From Spirochaetaceae bacterium (GTDB lineage Bacteria > Spirochaetota > Spirochaetia > Treponematales > Treponemataceae), in the NCBI GenBank assembly GCA_017936345.1, contig JAGBFT010000051.1, positions 1-33,670 of the forward strand: DNA of 33,670 bases. The letters run 5' to 3'. The notes under the pieces are model-generated. The model made no database searches, was not told the DNA's origin, and saw only the letters and a program-made list of their open reading frames with translations. A program made the translations under genes and the position numbers. Below are positions 15,987 through 24,058 of the stretch, piece by piece. The first letter of the stretch is position 1. Every line of letters starts with the position of its first letter.

Positions 15987-18713
15987 TTAGAAATCAGCCT
16001 TTTCAATTTCTTGTACTTCGTAGGAGAAGTTATGGTCGTTGATAGTAAAGTTCAATACGTCCTTTACCTTTGCACCTAAAAGCTGGGTTCCCTTTGGAGA
16101 GCGATAGTTAAGAATATTCTTTTCAGTGTCTGACTCCCATGCGCCAAGAAGAGTTATTTTCTCAATTTCCCCAGTTTTAAGGTTTTTAAGGGTAACAACA
16201 GTACCAAAGGAAACACAACTAGTGGTAATGGTTGAAGGATCAACTATTTTTGCCTTTCCAATTTCTTCGTTGAGTTCACTGGCCTTTTTGTTCAATTCAT
16301 TTTCTCTTTCTTTGGCAGCCTTGTATTCGGCATTTTCCTTTAGGTCGCCCTGTTCTCTGGCCTCACTGATTTCCTTGGCGTTATTGCGCATCTCAACTGT
16401 AGTGATATGCTCCAGTTCCCTTTTCTTCTCATCCAGCATTTTTGCTGTAACAAGAAATCCAAGGTCTGTTGTAGTCTTCTCCTCTTTTTCGTAGAGTTTG
16501 AAATCAGGAAATTTCCTTTGGATTTCATTTTTAATGTCCAGCTTAATTCCCACATCAAGGTCAGTTACACCATCAATGAGGGTGAACATTCTTGTTGCTG
16601 TTTCCAAGTTATTTTGGAGAATAAAATCCAAAAGGCGAGGATGTTCTCTTTTTGCATCCTTTTCCTCAAAAAGCAACTTTTGAATCTGACGATCAATCTT
16701 TCTGTTCTCAGTTGTATCCACATGGTTTGCAATTTCCCTGTAGATTAAATTGAGAATATGAATCAAGGTAATGAGCTGCTTTTCGTAAGAAATCCCCGAA
16801 TTCTGAAACCATTCCTGGTCCTTGCACTCTTTAAAGAAGAAAATAACCGCTTCACGATATATACGATACTCGTCAAAACTATCAACTACGAGTTTTTTCA
16901 CGGCATCAACAGAACCATTGTCAATCAGCTGTGTAAGCATTTCACCCTTTAACACGGTGGGGAAGAGCTTGATGTAAACGTCCTTCCAGTTTGGCAAAAG
17001 GTCTTTGATGCAGGTCAAGAAATCTTGACGGAGACTTGTGTTCTTTGTGTCCTTGAGAGCTAAGTACATTTCCCTGGGATTTTCAATGTCACCAAACAAG
17101 TCTCCGAAGGTGTACTTGAAGTTGGGGTTTAAATGGGGCTTTTGCGCCACAACCTTGCGTACCACCAAATATGAGGCCATGATTTGCTCCGATACAACAC
17201 TAAATGACTTCAGGTAGTTTGTGAAGTAGGAAAACATTTCAGTAAAGAGCTCTGAATCCTTGTCTGTATCCTCAGAATTAAAGTACTTCATAAAAATATC
17301 GATTCGAGCAAAGAACTGCTTTTGAGCCTTAAACTCATTGGACAGTTTTTCTTCCTGAGAAATGGCATGGGGACGGACAGTGTACATATTGATGTCATTA
17401 GGGTTTATGCCAAAGGTTGAGTCTGTCTCCAAAATCTTGCGGGCATTAGTACTCCAACTTGTCCACTCACCGGCAGAAAGAATCGCTGGAACCAGCTCGC
17501 TTTTAATATGCTTGAAGTCGCAGTTGTTGCCATAGCTCCTTATGATGGTTTTTAATGCCCAAACCTTGTCATCTTTAACCATTTTTGACAAAACTTCCTT
17601 TGGCTTTGTTGCCTTTAAGACCCAGATGTGGTCTGAGGCAAGAGGCTGCAATGCCTCAATAGCCATGTCGGAAGTCATTTCCTTTTTACCAAACTTTTTG
17701 CCAAAGTTAATGGTAAGCTGCTTGTCATCTGCCTTTTGAATAATACCAACACCCCAGTAACGGTGGAAAACAAAGTTCTTTGTATCAAAGGCAATGCGCT
17801 TTTCAAATACAACAATGGCGTCAAAGACGTTGCGGGCACTACCAATAAGCCCCGAATCTCTGATGCACTCTTCCAGTCGGCTGTGTTTTTTATGCTTGTT
17901 GCGGAAACAATCTGTAATTTCACGGCGTGCCCAGAGGTCTCCATTGTCAATGGAAAGAATGAGCTTTAGGATATCGATTGCAATATCCCATTTTTCCTCA
18001 CTCTTGTAGTATTCGTACAATTCTTGCATCAATACAGCGCTCTTGTCCTCACTGATGTTCTTTGCAATTTTACGTTGGACAAGATAGAAGAATTCTATTT
18101 CGTCGGGAATGAGAGAAACCAGCTTTGACCACAACTCCTTGATTTGGTTCATGGTATTGATGCCATTGTTAATGTAGCGGTGGATGGCCTTCTTGTAAAA
18201 ATCGATGGCCAGTTCTTGATTGCCCTCCTTCTCGTAACGCTCCGCCAAGGTCTTTGCAATGTCAGCCTCTTCGTAGTCCACACGAACCAAGGTTTCGTAA
18301 ACCTCCCAGAGCTTGTCATTCCCCTCTTCCCGGTAACATTCTGCCAGGGTCCGCAGCGCAAACTTGTTGCTGGCATCCTCTTCTAGAATTGATTCACATA
18401 AATAGGTTACAACGTTGGCCTTATGATTGTCTTGGAAAATCTCAACAAGACTTACCAAGGAGGAATTGTCTAAGGTTCCTTTTTTGAGCCCCAGCATACC
18501 AGAAATGTAGAGGGCTATAATGCTATTTTTTGTGTGTGACAAATGCTCGTCACAGACGGCTTTTATTTCATCGATGCAATTTTCATTTCGAGCATTTTCC
18601 ACAATGGTAGCCAGCTCAATAAAATTATTCTTTGAATAATTACTGATAGCGGCTCGTGTCCATTTCTCTTCAGTTAACATTTCCTGTACAGATTTCACCA
18701 ATTCCTCAGACAT
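15987..18713 (-). CDS. greA: Oversized transcription elongation factor GreA with helical-repeat N-terminal region
   Basis: Of 908 residues only the last 151 or so are GreA. There is a coiled coil with the tip motif AREQGDLKENAEY (catalytic acidic pair D790 and E793) and a C-terminal FKBP-like domain (RSPKGTQLLG, then KVKDVLNF). GreA enters the RNA polymerase secondary channel and stimulates cleavage of backtracked RNA. The preceding 750 residues include TPR-like helix pairs (about 90-200) and a segment near 300-335 with RYWGVGIIQKADDKQLTINF, resembling a small beta-barrel domain. As I recall, GreA of about 900 residues is normal in Treponema and Borrelia. AGGAGT 5 bases before the ATG supports the start. 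It is the second gene of an operon after a TPR-like gene. Confidence 0.9.
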   Translation of the reverse strand: MSEELVKSVQEMLTEEKWTRAAISNYSKNNFIELATIVENARNENCIDEIKAVCDEHLSHTKNSIIALYISGMLGLKKGTLDNSSLVSLVEIFQDNHKANVVTYLCESILEEDASNKFALRTLAECYREEGNDKLWEVYETLVRVDYEEADIAKTLAERYEKEGNQELAIDFYKKAIHRYINNGINTMNQIKELWSKLVSLIPDEIEFFYLVQRKIAKNISEDKSAVLMQELYEYYKSEEKWDIAIDILKLILSIDNGDLWARREITDCFRNKHKKHSRLEECIRDSGLIGSARNVFDAIVVFEKRIAFDTKNFVFHRYWGVGIIQKADDKQLTINFGKKFGKKEMTSDMAIEALQPLASDHIWVLKATKPKEVLSKMVKDDKVWALKTIIRSYGNNCDFKHIKSELVPAILSAGEWTSWSTNARKILETDSTFGINPNDINMYTVRPHAISQEEKLSNEFKAQKQFFARIDIFMKYFNSEDTDKDSELFTEMFSYFTNYLKSFSVVSEQIMASYLVVRKVVAQKPHLNPNFKYTFGDLFGDIENPREMYLALKDTKNTSLRQDFLTCIKDLLPNWKDVYIKLFPTVLKGEMLTQLIDNGSVDAVKKLVVDSFDEYRIYREAVIFFFKECKDQEWFQNSGISYEKQLITLIHILNLIYREIANHVDTTENRKIDRQIQKLLFEEKDAKREHPRLLDFILQNNLETATRMFTLIDGVTDLDVGIKLDIKNEIQRKFPDFKLYEKEEKTTTDLGFLVTAKMLDEKKRELEHITTVEMRNNAKEISEAREQGDLKENAEYKAAKERENELNKKASELNEEIGKAKIVDPSTITTSCVSFGTVVTLKNLKTGEIEKITLLGAWESDTEKNILNYRSPKGTQLLGAKVKDVLNFTINDHNFSYEVQEIEKADF

Positions 18714-18757
18714 ATATCACTCCTGTTTCATTGAAACTAAATTTTCTCCACCTATCG

Positions 18758-19711
18758 CTACATTGTGTATTTTTTGTACACATCTTCGTTAAGCAGCCGT
18801 ATCCGACGCAGAGTGTCGTTGATTTTTTCTCTGTCGTCATTTATATACATATAGTAATCAATAAGCCAAAAATACTTATTGATAAGTCTTGGAACCAGCA
18901 AAGAAATCTCGCTGGTGGAAGACTGAATCTCGTTTTCAAGACTCGTTATATCCCGCTTCAAGTTGCTGAACTCAATGGGCCTCAATGGGCGGTTGATATT
19001 GAGCACCCCATACAAAACTCCGTATACAGGAATCCATTCTTTCATTACACGGTCTGGATAGCCAAACTGCCTTACTAGCTCCACCAACCGGTAAATCAAT
19101 TCGGAGTCAAGGAAAATAAAGTCAATCTTATTGGCTCCAAGAAAAAATGCCTCTCTAAAAAACACCTTGGCATAATTATCCTGGCCACAGAGGGCATAAC
19201 AATCTGCCATCTCGGCCAAAATCGGAGCGGCATCCTCCCTCTTGGTTATATTGTCCAACAAGGTATTGGCTTCCTTTAGGTATGTCAACGCCGTCTCAAA
19301 GGCTCCCAATTGTTTGTGGCAAAAGGCTGCCTTGCGATATGCCTCGGCACGTAAAATCTGCTGGGGATCCTCCAAGTGCTGCTGGTAATATTCCAATGCA
19401 AGTGTGAAAATTCCCCGCCGCACAACATAGAAACTGGCTTCACAACTTTCTTGCATCATGTCTGCAATAACTGTCACAAAGCGTTTCCATCCCTCGATAA
19501 TCCGCTCTCCCTTTTCAAAGGGAAGAAGGATGTGCTCTACAACTTGAAGCTCTTCCTTCCAAAAATTGGCGCACCGGATGGTAAACAGAATCTCTTTGTT
19601 GTCCAGGTCATCTGCCAAAGCATCCTCTAGCAGTGGCTTTGCCAAAGCAGGCTTGCCTTCCTTTAAAAGTTCGTATGCTTGGGAGAGGCCGTTGTTTGGT
19701 CGAGTACTCAT
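18758..19711 (-). CDS. Cytoplasmic TPR-like helical protein preceding greA
   Basis: The start is taken as ATG 19711, giving 317 residues beginning MSTRPNNGLSQAYELLKEG. An upstream in-frame ATG at 19726 is part of a TATAAT -10 box and cannot be in the transcript. The protein is all-helical, with TPR-type pairs around 10-45 and 95-190, and has no signal peptide or membrane helix. The C-terminal third (about 230-317) is a different helical region rich in R, N and D. It lies 44 bases before greA, so it may work with transcription, but that is inference from position only. I do not recognise the family beyond TPR-like. Confidence 0.72.
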   Translation of the reverse strand: MSTRPNNGLSQAYELLKEGKPALAKPLLEDALADDLDNKEILFTIRCANFWKEELQVVEHILLPFEKGERIIEGWKRFVTVIADMMQESCEASFYVVRRGIFTLALEYYQQHLEDPQQILRAEAYRKAAFCHKQLGAFETALTYLKEANTLLDNITKREDAAPILAEMADCYALCGQDNYAKVFFREAFFLGANKIDFIFLDSELIYRLVELVRQFGYPDRVMKEWIPVYGVLYGVLNINRPLRPIEFSNLKRDITSLENEIQSSTSEISLLVPRLINKYFWLIDYYMYINDDREKINDTLRRIRLLNEDVYKKYTM

Positions 19712-19724
19712 AGCTACACTTATC

Positions 19725-19752
19725 ATTATACAAATATCTATTTTTTAGTCAA
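19725..19752 (-). promoter_or_regulatory. Near-consensus promoter of the TPR-greA operon
   Basis: On the minus strand TTGACT (19752-19747) and TATAAT (19730-19725) are separated by 16 bases. The expected start point at 19718-19715 is only 4-7 bases before the ATG at 19711, and no ribosome-binding site fits between them. Confidence 0.72.
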
Positions 19753-19923
19753 TTACATTTTTTTTCAAAAGTGGGGAACATTTATAGTATGTTTTGCCAT
19801 TTTAAGTCAAGGTATCAGTCCCTGTTTTTTTTAACTTTTAATAAAAATTCACCAATGAATTAAAGAAATAATGTAAAAGTTCAAATTTTAGGATGGCAAT
19901 TCACTGTAATCCTTTGGAAAATA

Positions 19924-19951
19924 TCCATATTCAAGTAGGCTTAAATATGGA
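19924..19951. promoter_or_regulatory. Possible operator: 8-bp inverted repeat upstream of rpe
   Basis: TCCATATT (19924-19931) and AATATGGA (19944-19951) form a perfect inverted repeat with half-site centres 20 bases apart, two helical turns, ending 4 bases before the rpe -35 candidate. AT-rich sequence makes chance occurrence possible. The rest of the 19753-19923 interval is AT-rich with no gene seen. Confidence 0.25.
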
Positions 19952-19955
19952 AGTA

Positions 19956-19984
19956 TTTACATATTCATTATCATTTGCTACTAT
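19956..19984 (+). promoter_or_regulatory. Promoter of rpe
   Basis: TTTACA (19956-19961) and TACTAT (19979-19984) are 17 bases apart. The start point is expected near 19991, about 3 bases before the ATG at 19994. No Shine-Dalgarno sequence precedes that ATG. Confidence 0.5.
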
Positions 19985-19993
19985 TTGATAATC

Positions 19994-20641
19994 ATGGATA
20001 CTTCAAATTCACCTAAAAAGCAAGTGTTGCTGGCCCCCTCTCTTCTTTCTGCAGATTTTTTCTCCTTGGAAAAATCTTTTGAGTACATGGAAGAAAAGGG
20101 AGCCGATTTGGTTCATATTGATGTAATGGATGGAACCTTTGTGCCTCAAATTACCTTTGGGCAGCCTATTGTAAGGTCTTTGCGCCCCCATTCCTCCTTG
20201 CCCTTTGATGTTCACCTCATGGTGGAGCATCCTGAAACCCAAATAGAAACCTTTGCTGCCGCTGGAGCCGATTATATTACCATTCATTGGGAAGCCACTG
20301 TTCACCACCATCGTGTTATGGCTTCCATTCGTCGGCTGGGAAAAAAAGCTGGCATTTCCATCGTGCCCTCGATTCCCGTCAGTGCGATAGAAGAAATTTT
20401 GCCCTATGTGGACCTTGTTCTGGTAATGACGGTAAACCCCGGCTTTGGTGGACAGGAATTTATTCCCCGCGCTGCGGAAAAAATTGCATTGTTAAAAAGG
20501 ATTCGTGAGGAGAATGGCTTCAATTACCTGATTTCTGTAGATGGTGGAATAAATACAGAAACTGCAGGTTTGGTAATCGACAAAGGTGCCGATATACTAG
20601 TATCAGGGTCGTCATTTTTTAATGGAACTTTGACTTTGTGA
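19994..20641 (+). CDS. rpe: Ribulose-phosphate 3-epimerase
   Basis: The 215-residue TIM-barrel enzyme interconverts D-ribulose 5-phosphate and D-xylulose 5-phosphate in the non-oxidative pentose phosphate pathway. Family signatures are all present: LAPSLLSADF, VHIDVMDGTFVP, DVHLMVEHP, VLVMTVNPGFGGQ, ISVDGGIN and SGSSFF. The histidines and aspartates of HIDVMDG, DVHLM and VDGG are the metal and acid/base residues. ATG 19994 is chosen; an in-frame TTG at 19985 directly follows the -10 box and would not be transcribed in full. It is the first gene of a plus-strand run and is 25 bases before the secreted TPR gene. Confidence 0.95.
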   Translation: MDTSNSPKKQVLLAPSLLSADFFSLEKSFEYMEEKGADLVHIDVMDGTFVPQITFGQPIVRSLRPHSSLPFDVHLMVEHPETQIETFAAAGADYITIHWEATVHHHRVMASIRRLGKKAGISIVPSIPVSAIEEILPYVDLVLVMTVNPGFGGQEFIPRAAEKIALLKRIREENGFNYLISVDGGINTETAGLVIDKGADILVSGSSFFNGTLTL

Positions 20642-20666
20642 TTTTTAGATGGGAGAAAAGTACCTG

Positions 20667-21713
20667 ATGAGGAAAAGAATCATTTATTTATTGATATTAC
20701 TTTGCCTGGTATTCTGCTTGCCGGTCAATACTCTTTGGGCAGAGGACACCGATGAGCAAACTCTTTCCATGCTTCAAGGGTACGAGGCTTTTCGTAATGA
20801 AGATTGGGTCTCCGCATTATTCTTTTTGCGCAAGGCAGTGGGGTACGGGGCTGCCAGCGAGGAGGCTTGGTATCTGCTTATACTGTCTGAAATGTATAGT
20901 CAAGAGTATGCTTCCGCCATTCAGGATTGCCAGTACTATATGACCCATTATCCAGAAGGGGAATTCTATCCCTTGGTGGAATATCAATACGGAAGGGCTC
21001 TTTATTCTTCCGGTAGATACCAGGATGCCATTTCTCAGTTTTCTGATTTTTGCCACACCTATCCTGAAAGTGCTTTTTATCCTTCTGCAATTTTTTATAT
21101 CGCCGAATCTTTTTTCAATGAGTATAATTACGCCTCTGCCAAGGTCCTGTACCAGCGACTGGTGGATGAATTTCCTTTGGGAGAGCGAACTCCAGAAGCA
21201 GAAGAGAGGCTCCTGGCCATTTCACAGGCGGAACGGGAAGAGAAGCTGCTCTATTTGCTGCGTGTAACAGGGGAAGAATATCTTGCCGCAAAGGAAGATT
21301 ACGAAAAGCAACTGAGAAAATATCAGTCTGAGGATTCCATGGGACTTCAAGATCAGCTGTCCAAGAGCTTTTCTGACATACAGGAAATGCGTGCAACGGT
21401 AGATGTTCTGCAAGGCCAGAATGCGGCTCAGGCTCGTCGTATTGCTGAGCTGGAAGATGAGAATGAGCGGTTGCAGATTTCTGCAGGTGAGGCACGTCGT
21501 ATAGCTGCTGACATAGCGACCGCTGGTGCTATTGCTAGCGAAGAAAAGACAGAAGAACCTGCTCCTACAGAAAAAAGTGGATACCCGGATGTGGTTTTGG
21601 AAGAGGGCGTGTTGGGAACAATAACACGATATCCTGAGCTGGAAGCCTTACGGGAAAAGGCGGATGAGCTTCAAAGGTTGTTGGAGGAAAGGTCTCTTGG
21701 GGGAGAAAAATAA
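20667..21713 (+). CDS. Secreted TPR protein with C-terminal coiled coil (YbgF/BamD-like repeats)
   Basis: ATG 20667 gives 348 residues and a signal peptide MRKRIIYLLILLCLVFCLP with cleavage after LWA near residue 25. GGGAG 11 bases upstream serves this start; the ATG at 20649 precedes the signal peptide with no site. About five TPR-type pairs (30-190) use the HYPEGEFYPLVEYQYGRALY style seen in YbgF and BamD-like periplasmic proteins. Residues 200-280 form a coiled coil (RIAELEDENERL), then a Pro/Glu-rich linker and a short terminal coiled coil. No lipobox is present. The stop and the next start share TAATG, so the next protein is probably produced in step. Likely periplasmic scaffold; exact role unknown. 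Confidence 0.78.
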   Translation: MRKRIIYLLILLCLVFCLPVNTLWAEDTDEQTLSMLQGYEAFRNEDWVSALFFLRKAVGYGAASEEAWYLLILSEMYSQEYASAIQDCQYYMTHYPEGEFYPLVEYQYGRALYSSGRYQDAISQFSDFCHTYPESAFYPSAIFYIAESFFNEYNYASAKVLYQRLVDEFPLGERTPEAEERLLAISQAEREEKLLYLLRVTGEEYLAAKEDYEKQLRKYQSEDSMGLQDQLSKSFSDIQEMRATVDVLQGQNAAQARRIAELEDENERLQISAGEARRIAADIATAGAIASEEKTEEPAPTEKSGYPDVVLEEGVLGTITRYPELEALREKADELQRLLEERSLGGEK

Positions 21714-22789
21714 TGGAGAAGCTGAAGTTTGTTTCACTTGTTTTGATTTTATGTAATGCCTTGGCCTTTGTCTCGGCCAACAAAATAGAAAAACGTCAGG
21801 GAGACTTTGTTCTTCAGGTTTCACTTGATGGAGGCTCCTTTAGTCTCGCCTATGCTCCAGAAAACTCCAGAAATCGTACTGACTTTTTCGTTTCCCATGA
21901 TGATTATGCCACTACTTATTTCAGCTTGTTGCTTGATGATGCGGTTTATCGGTTGCGTCGTGATTCTGTTTCATCCATGCGTTCTACAGAAAGTGATTTG
22001 GGGGCTGGATTGGTTTATCGTGTAAAGGACAAGTTGAACGTCAGTATGAATCTGTCTTTTCTTCCACAGTTTTCAGGTGTAGAACAGGGTCTTGTTAAGA
22101 TAGAAGTTGAACTGGAAAACATCTCCTCATCTGCAGTAAATGTAGGACTAAAGGGTGTTTTTGATACTCTTTTAGGGGAAAATTCCGGCATCCACTTTGT
22201 AACCGCCCGTTACCCCTATGTCAGTACAGAAGAAACCTTTACGGAGATGGCTCTGCTGCAGTGGGTTCGTTCCACCAATGGCAATGAATCCATTCAATTT
22301 CTTTTTGACGGGAATGGAATTTCCAGCCCAAGGCTAGTTGCCCTCGCCAATAAGGATGTGGTGACGGCGGATGGTTGGATACCAAATACAAAGGCAGGAA
22401 GAACCTTTAATTCCGTTTTCTCCTACAATAACTCCGCTGTTTGTGCTTTGTGGAACACGATGTCCTTAACCCCGGCGACAAAGAGCTCCGTTACCTTTTA
22501 TATTGCGCTTGCCGCAAAGTCCAAGGTTCCTCCTTCAGCCCAGTTCCTAGGCAAAAAGGAAGGGTCAGGTACCTCAACAGATGGAGATGAGATTGTTTAT
22601 ACTGATGAGGATGGTGTTGTATATACTGTAGGTGACATAACTGACAGTATGCTGAATATGCGATACATCAATGACTTGTTAGACCGAATTAGAAAGCTGG
22701 AAGAGGATCCGGAAAACATAGATAGAAACGAACTTTTGCGGCTTAATGGAGAGTTGGATGCCATTTTGGAAAAAGTAAGGCGGCTTTAA
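21713..22789 (+). CDS. Secreted protein of unknown function
   Basis: The 358-residue product has a signal peptide (MEKLKFVSLVLILCNALAF, cleavage after VSA near residue 22). Residues 25-275 are beta-rich with many alternating hydrophobic positions and NISS/NVSMNLS-like segments, without an enzyme motif I know. Residues 280-300 are an acidic, Gly/Ser/Thr-rich linker, and the last 45 residues are a charged helix (LNMRYINDLLDRIRKLEEDPENI). The ATG overlaps the previous stop by one base, and the next gene starts 2 bases after this stop, so the three genes form one unit. Possibly a conserved spirochaetal envelope protein; I cannot assign a role. Confidence 0.7.
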   Translation: MEKLKFVSLVLILCNALAFVSANKIEKRQGDFVLQVSLDGGSFSLAYAPENSRNRTDFFVSHDDYATTYFSLLLDDAVYRLRRDSVSSMRSTESDLGAGLVYRVKDKLNVSMNLSFLPQFSGVEQGLVKIEVELENISSSAVNVGLKGVFDTLLGENSGIHFVTARYPYVSTEETFTEMALLQWVRSTNGNESIQFLFDGNGISSPRLVALANKDVVTADGWIPNTKAGRTFNSVFSYNNSAVCALWNTMSLTPATKSSVTFYIALAAKSKVPPSAQFLGKKEGSGTSTDGDEIVYTDEDGVVYTVGDITDSMLNMRYINDLLDRIRKLEEDPENIDRNELLRLNGELDAILEKVRRL

Positions 22790-22791
22790 GT

Positions 22792-23901
22792 ATGTCCAAG
22801 TCTGCTGGACCCCTTAAAACTGCTCGTAGGCTTCTCTATGCACGAAAATTCTTCAATGTCATAACCCTGCTGGAACAACATGAAGATGAGTATAGGGATA
22901 GTGTTGACTTCTACTATTATCTTGGAACAGCTTGTTTGTATCAGGATGATAGGGCCGGTGCAAATAGCTATTTTGATGCTGCAAGAAGACTTACTGTTTC
23001 TGATTCTCGTATAATCCTTGCCCAGGCAGCCCTTTTTTTACGCAGGGGGGAAACAGATAGGGCCATCAACTACTACCTGGATGTACTGGCCTTGGAGCCA
23101 AAGAATCGTCTAGCCTTGCGAGCTTTGGCAGTGATTGAAAAAAAAGCAAGGAGTCAGGATCTTCTCAATGAGTTTGTCGTTTCTGGTGGGGCAAGAAAGT
23201 TCTATCCCCCCTTGGGAATGCATCCCTTTTTCAAACTCTTGCTCATGCTTGTTTCTGTGGTAGCCGTAGGCTATGCCGGTTTCCTTGCAGCAAAGTTTAG
23301 TGCTCTTGCAAATCCCATTCAGCCCCGGGCAGATTTGTCTGCCTTTGTACTGTCCGTTGACCAAAGGAATAATGCCTTGCAAGAGGACTTGTCTGGTGAG
23401 GCTTACAGGTACATCCTCAATGCACGGCAAGTAAATGAAGCCTATGATGCGGCTCGTTCCTTGTTTCAGCAGCATCGGGACAATGCGGCACAAATCGAAA
23501 TAAATAGGATACTCAATTCCAATGCCTCTACTGCCATCAAGCAAAATGTGCAGATGTTGATGCAATATCTAAAGGAACCAAGCTTTGATTCTTTTAGCGA
23601 CAATATTCCCTATCTTGAAGTGATAAAAGACCCCTATTTGTACCTAAATTGTTGGGTTGTCTGGAAGGGTCGCATTACCAATGCCCAGGCTGGTGAAAAT
23701 GGATTTACCTGCGACCTTCTGGTGGGTTATGAAAATCTTCAGCGTGTAGAAGGAATTGTTCCGTTGGTGTTTGAGCAAGCCATGGACATAGACTCCGCCC
23801 TGCCACTACAGGTTTTAGGACGTATTGGGGTGAGGGAGGACGGAAAGCTCTTTGTCAGTGGCAAGTCTGTGTATCAGCCACGGGATGGTAGCAGTTTGTA
23901 G
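22792..23901 (+). CDS. TPR protein with internal membrane helix and extracytoplasmic C-terminal domain
   Basis: The 369-residue protein starts with basic residues and TPR pairs (about 10-125), followed by a membrane helix (about 145-170, FKLLLMLVSVVAVGYAGFLAA). Residues 195-260 are helical. The C-terminal 100 residues are beta-rich (LYLNCWVVWKGRITNA, then LPLQVLGRIGVREDGKLFVSG) and look like an OB-fold-type domain. The TPR part would be cytoplasmic and the C-terminal domain periplasmic, or the reverse. It ends the three-gene envelope unit before recA. The family is not recognised. Confidence 0.72.
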   Translation: MSKSAGPLKTARRLLYARKFFNVITLLEQHEDEYRDSVDFYYYLGTACLYQDDRAGANSYFDAARRLTVSDSRIILAQAALFLRRGETDRAINYYLDVLALEPKNRLALRALAVIEKKARSQDLLNEFVVSGGARKFYPPLGMHPFFKLLLMLVSVVAVGYAGFLAAKFSALANPIQPRADLSAFVLSVDQRNNALQEDLSGEAYRYILNARQVNEAYDAARSLFQQHRDNAAQIEINRILNSNASTAIKQNVQMLMQYLKEPSFDSFSDNIPYLEVIKDPYLYLNCWVVWKGRITNAQAGENGFTCDLLVGYENLQRVEGIVPLVFEQAMDIDSALPLQVLGRIGVREDGKLFVSGKSVYQPRDGSSL

Positions 23902-23962
23902 GGCTCGGATAGCTGTTTTACAAAAACAAGACTCTTTTTCAAATAAAATTCTCCTTTCCCTG

Positions 23963-24037
23963 TTGCATTTAATTAAATAAAAAACAATAATATTTTTCCG
24001 TAAAAATCGACGAAAATTTGTTGTTCACACCTATAAT
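23963..24037 (+). promoter_or_regulatory. recA promoter region with two candidate promoters
   Basis: Candidate one is TTGCAT (23963-23968) and AATAAT (23986-23991), 17 bases apart. Candidate two is a perfect TATAAT at 24032-24037 with no -35 at the right distance, whose start point would fall at the GGGAGG ribosome site. No LexA-type operator was recognised. The interval 23902-23962 holds only a weak AT-rich hairpin. Confidence 0.5.
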
Positions 24038-24058
24038 ATATACGGGAGGAAAATAAAG

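Noticed and set aside
19724..19726. ATG at 19726 as start of the TPR gene before greA
   Set aside because: It overlaps the TATAAT -10 box of the only good promoter, so it would not be in the mRNA.
23110..23565. 151-codon open frame on the minus strand inside the TPR gene before recA
   Set aside because: Shadow of the coding strand with no start signal or family resemblance.
23914..23928. Hairpin TGTTTT/AAAACA after the membrane TPR gene as a terminator
   Set aside because: Only 6 bp, all but one pair A-T, with the T tract 8 bases downstream; too weak to call.
24000..24043. LexA or SOS operator before recA
   Set aside because: No palindrome matching known LexA sites was found, and several Treponema lack LexA as far as I recall.
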